Source: Ophiura sarsii (lineage: Eukaryota; Echinodermata; Ophiuroidea; Amphilepidida; Ophiuridae). From it: a DNA stretch of 64,000 nucleotides. The position numbers were made by a program, and so were the translations under genes. Shown here one piece after another: positions 45,501-57,500 of this stretch. Within the stretch, counting starts at the first letter, position 1; every line of letters starts with the position of its first letter. The notes under the pieces were generated by a model, which did not search any database, was not told the DNA's origin, and worked only from the letters and a program-made list of their open reading frames with translations. The stretch lies in assembly GCA_035610835.1 (NCBI GenBank), contig CM069455.1, positions 36,425,278-36,489,277 on the forward strand, read 5' to 3'.

Positions 45501-48500
45501 AACGTTTTGCCGTTTTTTTTAAGAACAAGGGTAAAATTAAGTGAACAGATAAAAAGAACCGTTTTGCCGTTTTTATAAAATGGGCCTACATGGTTTGAAA
45601 ATTTGAGTGGATATAGAAATAACCGTTTCGTCGTTTTCATCAAGAACATGGATGTGAAAATGTGAGTGTATATAAAAAAACCGTTTTGCCGTTTTTTCAA
45701 AGAACATGGTTGAAAATTTGAGGAGATATAAAAAAACCGTGTTGCCGTTTTTTTAAAGAACAAGGGTGAAATTAAGTAGACAGACAAAACACGTTTTTGA
45801 TCAAGTACATGGGTTTGAAAATTTGAGTAGATATAGAAATAACCGTTATGCCGTTTTTATCAAGTCCTTGGATGTGAAAATGTGAGTGTATATTACAAAT
45901 AATACCAGTTTTGCCGTTTTTTCAAAGAACAAGGTTGAAAATTTGAGGGGATATAAAAAGCCCGTTTTGCCGGTTTTTGCCAGAACAGGGGTGAAATTGA
46001 GTAGACAGACAAAACCCGTTTTGCCGTTTTTATAAAATACATGGGTTTGAACATTTGAGCGGAAATAGAAATAACCGTTTTGCCGTTTTTTCAAGAACAT
46101 GGAGTTGAAAATTTGAGTGGATATCAAAAAACCCGTTTTGCCGTTTTTTTCAAGAACAAGGGTGAAATTGAGTGGACAGATAAAAAACCGTTTTGCCGTT
46201 TTATCAAGAACGTGGAGTTCAAAATTTGAGTGGATATCAAAAATATATCGGTTTTTTTCAAAGAACAAAGTTGAAAATTTGAGTGGATATAAAAAAAAAC
46301 GTTTTGCCGTTTTTTTTCAAGAACAAGGGTAAAATTAAGTGAACAGATAAAAAGAACCGTTTTGCCGTTTTTATAAAGTAGGCCTACATGGTTTGAAAAT
46401 TTGAGTGGATATAGAAATAACCGTTTCGTCGTTTTCATCAAGAACATGAATGTGAAAATGTGAGTGTATATAAAAAACCCGTTTTGCCGTTTTTTCAAAG
46501 AACCGGGTTCAAAATGTGAGTGGATATAAAAAAAAAAACCGTTTTGCCGGTTTTTTCAAGAACAAGGATGAAATCAAGCAGACAGACAAAACCCGTTTTG
46601 CCGTTTTATCAAGAACGTGGAGTTCAACATTTGAGTGGATATCAAAAAAACCGTTTTGCCGTTTTTTCAAAGAACAAAGTTGAAAATTTGAGTGGATATA
46701 AAAAAACACGTTTTGCCTTTTTTTTTCAAAACAAGGGTGAAATTAAGTGGACAGATAAAAAAAACACACGTTTAGCCGTTTTGATAAAGTACATGGTGTG
46801 AACATTTGAGTGGATATAGATATAACCGTTGTGCCGTTTTTATAAATAACATGGAGTCGAAAATTTGAGTGGATATAAAAAACCCGTTATGCCGGGGTTT
46901 TTTCAAGAACAAGGGTGAAATTAAGTGGACAGATAAAAAAAACCGTTTTGCCGTTTTTATAAAGTACATGGTTTGAAAATTTGAGTGGATATACAAATAA
47001 CCGTTTCGTCGTTTTCATCAAGAACAGGGATGTGAAAATGTAAGTGTATATAAACAAACCAGTTATGCCGTTTTTTCAAAGAACATGGTTGAAAATTTGA
47101 GTGGATATAAAAAAAAATCCGTTTCGCAGTTTTTTCAAGAACAAAGGTGAAATTAAGTGGACAGACAACACCCGTTTTGCCGTTTTTATAAAGTACATGG
47201 GTTTGAAAATTTGAGTGGATATAAAAATAACCGTTTTGCCGTTTTTATCAAGAACATGGGTGAAAATTTGAGTGGATCGACGAAAAAAACCGTTTTGCCG
47301 TTTTTATCAAAACCATGGGTGAAATTGAATGGATATAAATTTAACTTTTCCCTATTTATCAAAGCATGGGTGAAATTAAATGGATACAAAAACCGTTACG
47401 CCGTTTTTTATCAAGAACATGGAGTTGAAAATAGAAATAAAAAACGTTTCGCCATTTTTATCAAAGCCAGGGTGAACATTTTAGCGGAAACAGAAATAAC
47501 CGTTTTGCCGTTTTTATCAAAGCAAGGGTGAACATTTTAGTGGAAACAGAAATAACCGTTTTGCCGTTTTTTTTATCTAGAACAAGGGTGAAAATTTTGA
47601 AAATTTGAGTGGATATAGAAATAACCGTTTTTACCGTTTTCTGAAAATGATTCATAGACAATTTAATAACCGTTTTGCCTTTTTTTTCAATTTTGTAGAA
47701 TATCAAAATTAACCGTTTTGAAAATTTAAAGAATAGAAAAAAATGGTGAAATGGAATGAATGTAAAATAATCGTTTTGCCGTTTTTATCAAAGCCAGGGT
47801 GAACATTTTATTGGAAACTGAAATAAACGTTTTGCCGTTTTTATCAAGAACAAGTGTGAAACTTTTGAAACTTTGAGTGGATATCAAAATAACCATAACC
47901 GTTTTGGCTTTTTTAAATCTGTAGAATATCAAATTTACCGTTTTAAAAATTTAAAGAATAGAACAAAATTGGAATGGAATCGTAAATGTATAAAAATCCA
48001 CCTAATTTCTCAGTCATTTATTATGGAATATATACAGGCCTATAGTCGTCGCCAATCAACATGCAATGGTGAAATTGCTTGAGCATATAAATATTTAGAT
48101 GCAACACACTTATTTTGTGTGTGGAAATATTTTCTTGACTACGAAAAAATCTTCCCCCTATATCATGACATATATCCATATTGTTTTATAGATTAAACAT
48201 TTTATATGTATTTACCTTCTGTTGTCTCCTCCGTTACTTTCAAGGGTTGGCAAACTCCTCTTTGGACAGCGTCTGAAAACGGCCATACTGAAGTGTGCAA
48301 ACTACTGATTACCGATGGCAAAGCGAATGTCAACATGGCAGACACTGTAAGTAAATGACAACAAAACCACTTAAAACATATCTATATACCGTTTATAGAT
48401 TAAACAATTTATATGTGTTTACCTTCTGCTGCCTCTTCCGTTACATTCAAGGATGGGCGAACTCCTCTTTGGACAGCGTCTCAAAACGACCATACTGAAG

Positions 48501-51500
48501 TTTGCAATGTACTGATTACTGATGGCAAAGCGGATGTCAATTAAGCAATATTTGTAATTCAACAACTCCCCATACCTTAAGGGGGGACTTAAGGAAGTTT
48601 TTTGTTGAATTTTGTTAAGTAATGTCATTATTTAACTCAAATGTACATAAAAGTATACATTTTTAGAAAGGAAATGGATCAGAAAATCCAAATTTGGCAT
48701 CAATTTTGACCAAAAATGTTGATTTTTTGAGAAAATCTGTTTTGACCCAAAAGGTAACAAACATAATATTGAGTTAAAAATGCCCAAATCACTTGATGAT
48801 GATGTTAAGACACTACTGGAGGGATGAATTTTTTTTTTTAAATCTAATCCAATATTGTTTAAAATTTTGACAAAAAAGTGTAATTTGTTTTTAAAAATCC
48901 ATTTGTTTACGTTTTTTGGCACTTTTTGGTCAACATTTTCAAAAATAATAGATTATGTTTTTTTTAAAAAAAATCGTCCCTTCATTAGTGTCTTAACATC
49001 ATTATAAAGTGATTTGGCCATTTTTTACTCAAAATTATTTTTTGTTAGCTTTGTTCAAACAAATTTGGGTCAAAAAAGTGAATTTTGTGATTTTCTCAAA
49101 AAATCTACTTTTTTTGGTCAACATTGACGCCAAATTTGGATTCTCTGATCCATTTCCTTTCCAAAAATGTATACTTTTATATACATTTGATTAATAGTTC
49201 AATAAAAACAGCACTCACAAAATTCAAAAAATCAAATCAAAAACTTCCTTAAGTCCCCCCTTAAGTACAGTAGCAAAGCGTTTTCGATTTGAGATAAACC
49301 CACTGTTCATATGCAAATTACTAGGATAGCGAACCTTATTTGGAAACCACTGTAAGCATTATGCATCATGCATGCGTATCGTACGTCACGTACGTACGAA
49401 CACAATTAAACTGTGCATGCACAGCCACACTTATATAAAAGTAAATAAACAGGGATGTTGGGACACTTTATGTTGCTAATTCATTCATTCATCCATCAAT
49501 TATTACCATAACATTAAAATCACAAATAACATCAAATTACATCAAAAATCAGAAAGAATTTACAACAACAGAAACACGAAACGGTTATGGAGGAGACGGC
49601 TAGAAGGCCAAAAGGCCGAAAAACTATTGCTCGAAAAATCACGATTTCTTGATCTTTAAAGCTCACCTAAAATAAATAGTGGTAGTTTCATGTAGAAAAC
49701 AACTAAGCCTACCTAAACATATTTCACAGGCCGCCAATGTCGGGGCTAATGTTAGCTTTCAAACTTGGGTTTTGAAATATAAAGTATGCCAAATTCGGCA
49801 ATTCAGTAAAAATGCAAGCATTTAGCCCATACATGTCCTTTCATTTTGTGAAAATCGGCCTAAATTGGATTATTTGGTCCAATAATGATATCTGTTGTTA
49901 CGTATGAGATCGGTTACACAAAACAGTCTATCTGCAATCAAGTTTACGACCAAAATGTTGTTTCGCATAGAAATTGGAGCATTTTGTGTTAGTAGGCCTA
50001 ACTTAGCTAAACCGTCATTTAATTGGTTCAAATTGCATTATTTGGTTCAATAATGCTATTTCATTGGTTACGTATGAGATCGGTCTAAAACCACTTCAAA
50101 TATTTCTATATAATTTGTATGGATTAAACATTGTAATCTATTTACTTGTTGTCTCTTCCGTAACATTCAAGAATGGGCTAACTCCTCTTTGGATAGCGTC
50201 ACAAAACGGCCACACAGAAGTGTGCAAACTACTGATTACCGATGGCAAAGCGGATGTCAACAGAGCAGACAGTGTAAGTAAATGACAACAAAACCACCTA
50301 CAACTTTTCTAAATACTTTTTATAGATTATACATTTTATATATTTACCTTTTGTCTTTTGTCTTTTTTTGTATTATAAAGTTAATGAACTGAGTGATTAA
50401 CAAAGTTAATGAACTGAGTGATTAACAAAGTTAATGAACTGAGTGATTAACAAAGTTAATGAACTGAGTGATTATCAATCAAACGGGTAACTTTCAACAG
50501 AGAGCACTGATGGGCCAATCATTTAGTTCACTGCAACTCAGAAAATAATCAAAAATACAAGTAAACACAATTGGGCTAGTAAAAAAGTCAATTAAAGTGT
50601 CATGGGACAGGAATAAGATAAACACCTAAACATACAGAACAACATCAACAATATTAGAGAAGAAAAATAATATCTGGAGGTCATTGACATCGAGAGAGCT
50701 TAGCCAACATACTCTGCAGAGTAGAAGAGAAAGTTAACACGACACTTAAAAGATTGCAGTCCTTTCTGTTGAATGTTGCCAACAACATAGTCTGCAAGAC
50801 TGTTCCACAGTGGAACATGTGTATGGATGAAACTTATTTCTATCTCTTCCGTTACATTCAAGGTTGGGCAAACTCCTCTTTGGACAGCGTCTGAAAACGG
50901 TCATACTGAAGTGTGCAAGCTACTAATTACTGATGGCAAAGCGAAAGTCAACTTAGCAGATATTGTAAGTAAATGATAACTAAACCACTTCAAACATTTC
51001 AATATACTTTTTATAGATTAAACATGTTATGTATATTTACCTTCTGTTGTATATTTCGTTACATTCAAGGATGAGCAAACTCCTCTTTGGACAGCGTCTG
51101 AAAACGGCCATACTGAAGTGTGCAAGCTACTGATTACCGATGGCAAAGCGAATGTCAACATGGCAGACACTGTAAGTAAATAACAACAAAACCACTTAAA
51201 ACATATCTATATACTGTTTATAGATTAAACATTGTATATGTATTTACACTCTGTTGTCTCTTCTAGTATTGATTACTGATGGCAACGCGGATTTCAACAA
51301 AGCAACTTTATAAGTAAACGACAACAAAACCAGTTTTAAGTGTTTTTTAAGTGGTGTTAAAACACATTTCTATACACTTTTTATAGATTACACATTTTAT
51401 ATGTATTTACATTCTGTTGTCTCTTCCGTTACATTCAAGTATGGGCAAACTCCTCTTTGGACAGCGTCGCGTAACGGTCATACAGAAGTGTGTAAGTTAC

Positions 51501-54500
51501 TGATCATTGATGGCAAAGCGGATATCAACAAAACAGACTTTGTTGTAAGTAAATGATAACAAGTCCTCCTTAACATAACTCTATTCAAATTTGAAATATC
51601 CAAACCGATTTTCATTTGGTAGAGATAAATTATTGTACAAAAACTGCTTTCCTAAACCAATTTATTTACTGTGGCAGACACCCTCTTGGAGTCCATTTCG
51701 CATATGTATAAGTGTATCTTGGTTACCGGGCGCCGGGCCAATAAGACTCCTTGCTTACCCTAAGCCTTTAGATGCATTTATAACGCTTCGATACCAATTG
51801 TCCTCGTTAGCTCAGTTTGTAGGGCGTCTGTTCGGAGTTCAGGAGGTCCTAGGTTCAAATCCAGGTCGAGGAATAATTGTTTTTATTTCTCGGCCACCTT
51901 TATCAACATTCATAATTGTTTGATATAATACCCAGTTATGTTACAGGTAAGTATCTCATTAATTGAAATCAATTAATCATGATCATAATGCATGTAATGG
52001 AATGTTTCTTAATTTCATTCAGGATGGAAACTCACCTATTCATGTAGCTGCTGCTAATTGTCATTTGGACATGTGTAAATTTCTAATACTTGATGTCAAA
52101 GTGGATATTAGTAAAACAAACCTGGTAAGACATGAATCAACTTATAATATTATCAATGTTTAAATAAGCTTACATTGTACTTGGGGAAATATCGGTTTCT
52201 AAAACGTCGTGTTGAATGGATGTAAAAATGGTCTTGCAAGTGCCTGATAAAAAAATGTTGAATAAGTGAATAACCTACTTTGAACTAGACCTGTGATCTC
52301 ACAGCGACAGGTTTTTCGCACTTAACCCTTTTTGAGTATCGAGGCAACTTGACGCAGGAAATTGCGTATATATAGGCTGGATCCATTATTATTATATATA
52401 TGCTGGATCCGTAATTTGAGTTGACCTATGCTGGTTCCATGATCAATGGGCTTCACACAACTTATCCATAGATGCAGGTACGCGCAGATTTCCAATCAAA
52501 GCTGATTGGCTGACATAAAAGTCATGCATATTCATGATTGACGAAAAATAGATCCACAAATAAATTCGATCAAGCCAGCGTCACGCTTAGAATGATAACA
52601 AATTTTCTGATTGGCACAAACTACATGAGTATCTGCACTAACCACAGCGCCGGATTTCACACGCACATGCACGCATGTCATAGCGCGTTTCCCAGCGAGC
52701 CGTAGCTATGGCAGCGCGACAATGCATTTAGCTACAATGTGTTGATCGTTATTTACCTTATGCCATAACAGAGCGACAATGCAATGTGTTAAACTTACTG
52801 TTTCGGCCGGCAATTGAGAACCCTGTACCTGCACCTATGGATAAGTTGGGCCGGGGATCCATTATGCAGGAAACCAGCATAGAGTTGACCCTGCCTCTCC
52901 AACCCCGGCTTGTTTTAATATATTATTATTCCCGTATATCCTTTCCCTGGTGTCAAAACATTCGCCCCTCTATTCAAATGTTAATTACGGTGAAAAAAAT
53001 GCTGCCCGCCAACATATATAACGCAAGTGAATAACACGGTAACGCAGCACACGCAGTACACGCTGAACGTCACGCGCGCGTCAGTTAAGGGAATTTGAAT
53101 CCGACTATAATATTATTAATATTACGCATGTGTAAATTTCTAATGATTGCAGTTAAAGTGGATATTAGTAAAACAAAGCTGGTAAGACCTGAATCCACTT
53201 ATAATAATAGTATCGATGTTTAGATAAGATTACTTGGGAAATGATAGTTTGTAGAACGTCGTGATGAATGGATGTAGAAATGTTCTTGCATTGTTGAATA
53301 ATTGAATAACCTACTTTGAATTTGCTCTGTAATCTCGCGGCGACATGTGTTTCGTACATAACCCTAACACTACCCCCTCCTTTTTTAGAAAACATCTGGA
53401 TCCATTATGTCATCGACGCAGGGTTCAAACCGAATTGGTCGTGGTATTTTGTAGTATTTGGTAGAGTTAGTGTTAATATTTTGAATAGGGGTACGGAAAT
53501 ACATATGTTTAGGTTAATTCCGTAGTTAATTTGAGTTGACCTTGCTTTGCCTTACTCTCCGCCCGCCTAGCCCCGACTTGTTTAATATGCTAATTACATG
53601 ATTGTGCTTTTGGCATAGCCTGTGGATTTTATTTATCCCCATATCCGGTTTTCTATTTAGGCTTTCCATGTCAACTTTAAAGGTATATGATGTAATCTTT
53701 GCAGGGAACGCCCTGAACATCGAGAAAAAAAATTAAAAGCAGATTTTCTTGCAGATTTACATTTCTGATCATAAATCGTACATACATTCCAAGTTACAGG
53801 GCGATACGATTCTTAATTACTCCAAAATCATGGTTTTAGAGTGAAAATAAACTGTCGGGATAACACGACACTTAATATTTTTACTGTAAATTCGCTCTAA
53901 ACCATGATTTTGAGGTAATTAGGAATCGTATCGCTCTGTAACTTGGAATGTATATACGATTTATGATCAGAAATGTAAATCTGCAAGAAAATCTACTTTC
54001 TAAAATAAAATCATGAATAGAGGGCACTCTCTGGCAAAGATCACATAATATGCCTTTAAGCATTCTATTTAGTATTTCCGTCGTTTCAATTCGCGCAACT
54101 TGGTTAAACTGTTTAGAGTGTATGGAAATATAAGCAGCCAATTTTAAGTGTTGACCAATGTGTTATTACTGCGATCAAATTCGTGAAGCGAAAATAAAAT
54201 TCATATCAGACAAATACCCGGTTGACGGTTAAAGCAATACTTAGAGGTACAATGTAACGGTATGTTGCTCATGACACGTGTATTGTGTTATTTACTTTAA
54301 TCATCGCTCAATTCCAGCGGCAGGAACACGTCACAGAAAGACACACTCGCTTGAAATAACATTGAACAATAAATTGTATTTTATTATTAGAATCGAAAAA
54401 CCGCTCTAGAATTATGGCCAAACAAGGCAAGTGGTATATTTCGACGGAACCACGAGTACCTTGAATTTGAACGAATAGTCCAAGTAAGTGCTTTTTTTAG

Positions 54501-57500
54501 GCATTGTTTATATCACGCCCTCCATTTGTATACATTTTACGTTTTTTGTTTTTAGGGCCAATGGAGAGCTATGAATCGCCTCTTTCAGTACAAATATTTC
54601 CCATTCGTCATCAAGATGTCTATGTCCATAATCAAAAACTAGCTCGAAACCCGTAAAAGGGCCTATTTTCACTAGATACAGGCAAAAATGGTGTTTTATC
54701 TTTAAAACATGGACTTATCATTAAACCTCATTTGTTTTAGTAGAAATAATACATACATTACCTTGGAAATGATGACAGTTCCATGTAGATATCTCACTTA
54801 TATTGTTTTCACATGATGTAAAACCCTGAAAAGATTGAATTTGGAATTAAACCGCAGTGGCGAATCCAGGATTTAAATTTAAGAGGGAATTTAAATAGCA
54901 TAGAGATTCGAACGTAGTGATCGAAGCGAACGAAGCATTTTACGGCTTGGGAGCTCTAATTCTAAGATACATGTTATCAAAAATGTATCGAGTCAAATGA
55001 CCTAAACATCTTTAAGGTGCCCATCTCCTACGCTTTCCTACGCTTCCCTCGGCCAATATACCAATTTCTTTCCTCTTTTCCCTTCTTATGTATCCGCGCC
55101 TGAACCACTCACTCTCTCATTATTTAATACGTTACTAGCTTCTTCAGATCGGAAAACTCTGTCACATGTATTTTATAGCAGCTCCAAAATGCTGTAGAGG
55201 GCGTTGACATTAAGAGTTGGTCATAAAGAGTGTTTAAACTGTAGACACCTCGGCATCTTCGTTGATTGTGTTATATCCTTTTCTTCTGATCCAAATGGCT
55301 TCTTTCATACAACACAATCACAAGATGTGGCAAGGTAACCTGAAAAAATCCTGTTATACGAATAACATTACTTTATACGGCTTGACTGACAACAATTTGG
55401 TACACAAAAACCATAAGCCATGGAAGAATTGCAAACCTTATACATATGTGTGACAAACTAAATATGTTGACATCGATTATTTTTTTAACCTGACGAAGAT
55501 ATTATCTTTAAAGTGATATTTTTAATTATTCAACCTATTTTTTTTACATTTACAAAGGATGCTAAGTTCAGGATGTTGATGGAGAGTGGTGGTCGTCTTG
55601 TTAGCACAGTCAAGTTGTTTCTCGTAGGTCATCCTTCAGCCGGAAAAACAACGTTGAAGCATTCCCTAGCAAGGGTAATACCACGACGATTATTGTGCTA
55701 TGTTTACAGTCAGTAGTCATCTAAGAACAGGTTGTTAAAGCAATTTGATAAGGGGAGAGATCACTCACTGATGTTCAGACATTGTAACGCATACCATGGT
55801 TTAAAGTCTTACAGTGACTTTATACAGATTAAAATGTTCTTATCATGTTTTCAGTCATGTAATCATATGTAATATGTAAAATGTATCCCAAGTGTTTGCA
55901 TTTGACATATTTCATGATTAAATAAACATAATAAATATCTATTATTATTTTATTCTGTAACTAATATAGATATATCATAGCTCCATTCCTGACTACTCAA
56001 CTACCATCTTTGAGAGATCAGCAGTTGGTCAACATCTTTCTCGAAATAATATTATACGAGGGTCGTTCAATAAGTTCTACCTCCTCACTCCTAACATCCT
56101 AAATATGATTGTCAGCCTCATCACAGTGTAACTAGTCAATAAAAAAATCATATTGTACAGGCAAATGTTGGGCCAATCAACTTGCAATAAAATGACACAC
56201 CTCTACTGACTGCTTTGTCTAAATGTTCATGACCTCAATTGACCCCAATTTTCAACCAATTATTGTGAGCTAACTGGTCGTACGATTTTAAAACAAAGTC
56301 AGTCAAAATTAAGTTTAATATCTCTTCTTTATGATTATGCTACTCATATAGGTCGATTTTTTTAGATTCAGTCGACTTTAAGCTCAAAATTGTGTATTTT
56401 AAATGTTGAAAATGAACCCTCACTATACTCCCCACCATGGCTGTTAGTATTGATCCACTCAAGTATCTATTCACAACCCAATTAGCACCTATTGATGGAG
56501 GGATTAAGAGCATGGTCGTAAAATTGATTTGATTTCACCGCTGCTGTGAGGTCAAGATTGGTTGACCCCCTGTTTTCCATATTTTAAAACTATAACCACA
56601 TTTATTTTAATATTTTAATAATTGCAATGAATCTAAAATGTTTATTCTTGTGAATTAAATATGCCCATAAATAATCATTTTTTACTTTATACTTGTACAA
56701 GTAATGAACACTTTTTGCTGTATTTAAATTGTAAAGTAATGAATATTGGTGTACGAGCCTAGTAGATTTCTTTACTGATAGTATACTGAACATTTGTCAT
56801 GATTGTAGCTCTGAATCATAGCTATACATTTACAGTATATAAATGATAAGTTACTTTTGATATGATGCGATCAAAGCCAGGGAGAAATTTTGGACAACGG
56901 TCATGGAAAATCACCCCAACAATAAATACAGTGTACTGTACATATTTTGTTTTTTTTTCGTTTTCTCTCCATATTGTATGATTAGATATAACAGCCCGAT
57001 TTAAATACTGAAAATAGAAAACAGAAAACAAGGGATGATTCTGAATATAATACTATATTACCATGTATAAATCAGATTGTAGGCAATACTAACCTTTGTA
57101 AGCTTGCAAATAGTATAGTATCAACTCGAATGTATTTCTACGTCTTTAGTATCTTTATGAGTTTTCCTTTAGAATAGTCAATCAAGTAGCCAATGATAGA
57201 AAATTATCTCTTCGAGAGACTTGAAATCTATCCATTTAGAAACCAAATATTACTTTTGCAGCGGTTTTCTATGGTAGGGTTAAAATTAATGACTGTCCTG
57301 GTCTGGTTCTGGCTAATTATAAGTCATTTTCCCGCAATAAATCGTGTCACTTTTATTGACCAATAGGTATGTTTTGTCTCTTAGAATTGCCAAATGAATA
57401 GCACTAAGGAGACATGTGGCTGTTTGTATCCGTTTCCGGCGCACTAAATGGACGTTTGGTTTTCACTGCATATCAAGAAAATTATAATCAGTACGCAGAC

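Noticed and set aside
43252..47932. Many ORFs of 60-177 codons rich in KTAKRFF or KNGKTVF
   Set aside because: They translate the 60-bp minisatellite in several frames and on both strands.
51801..51872. Functional tRNA-Ser(GGA)
   Set aside because: Mismatches in three stems, C at position 33 and no long variable arm as tRNA-Ser requires; more likely a SINE head.
51591..51923. 110-codon ORF after the last array exon
   Set aside because: Runs through a tRNA-like sequence and intron; no acceptor and no family similarity.
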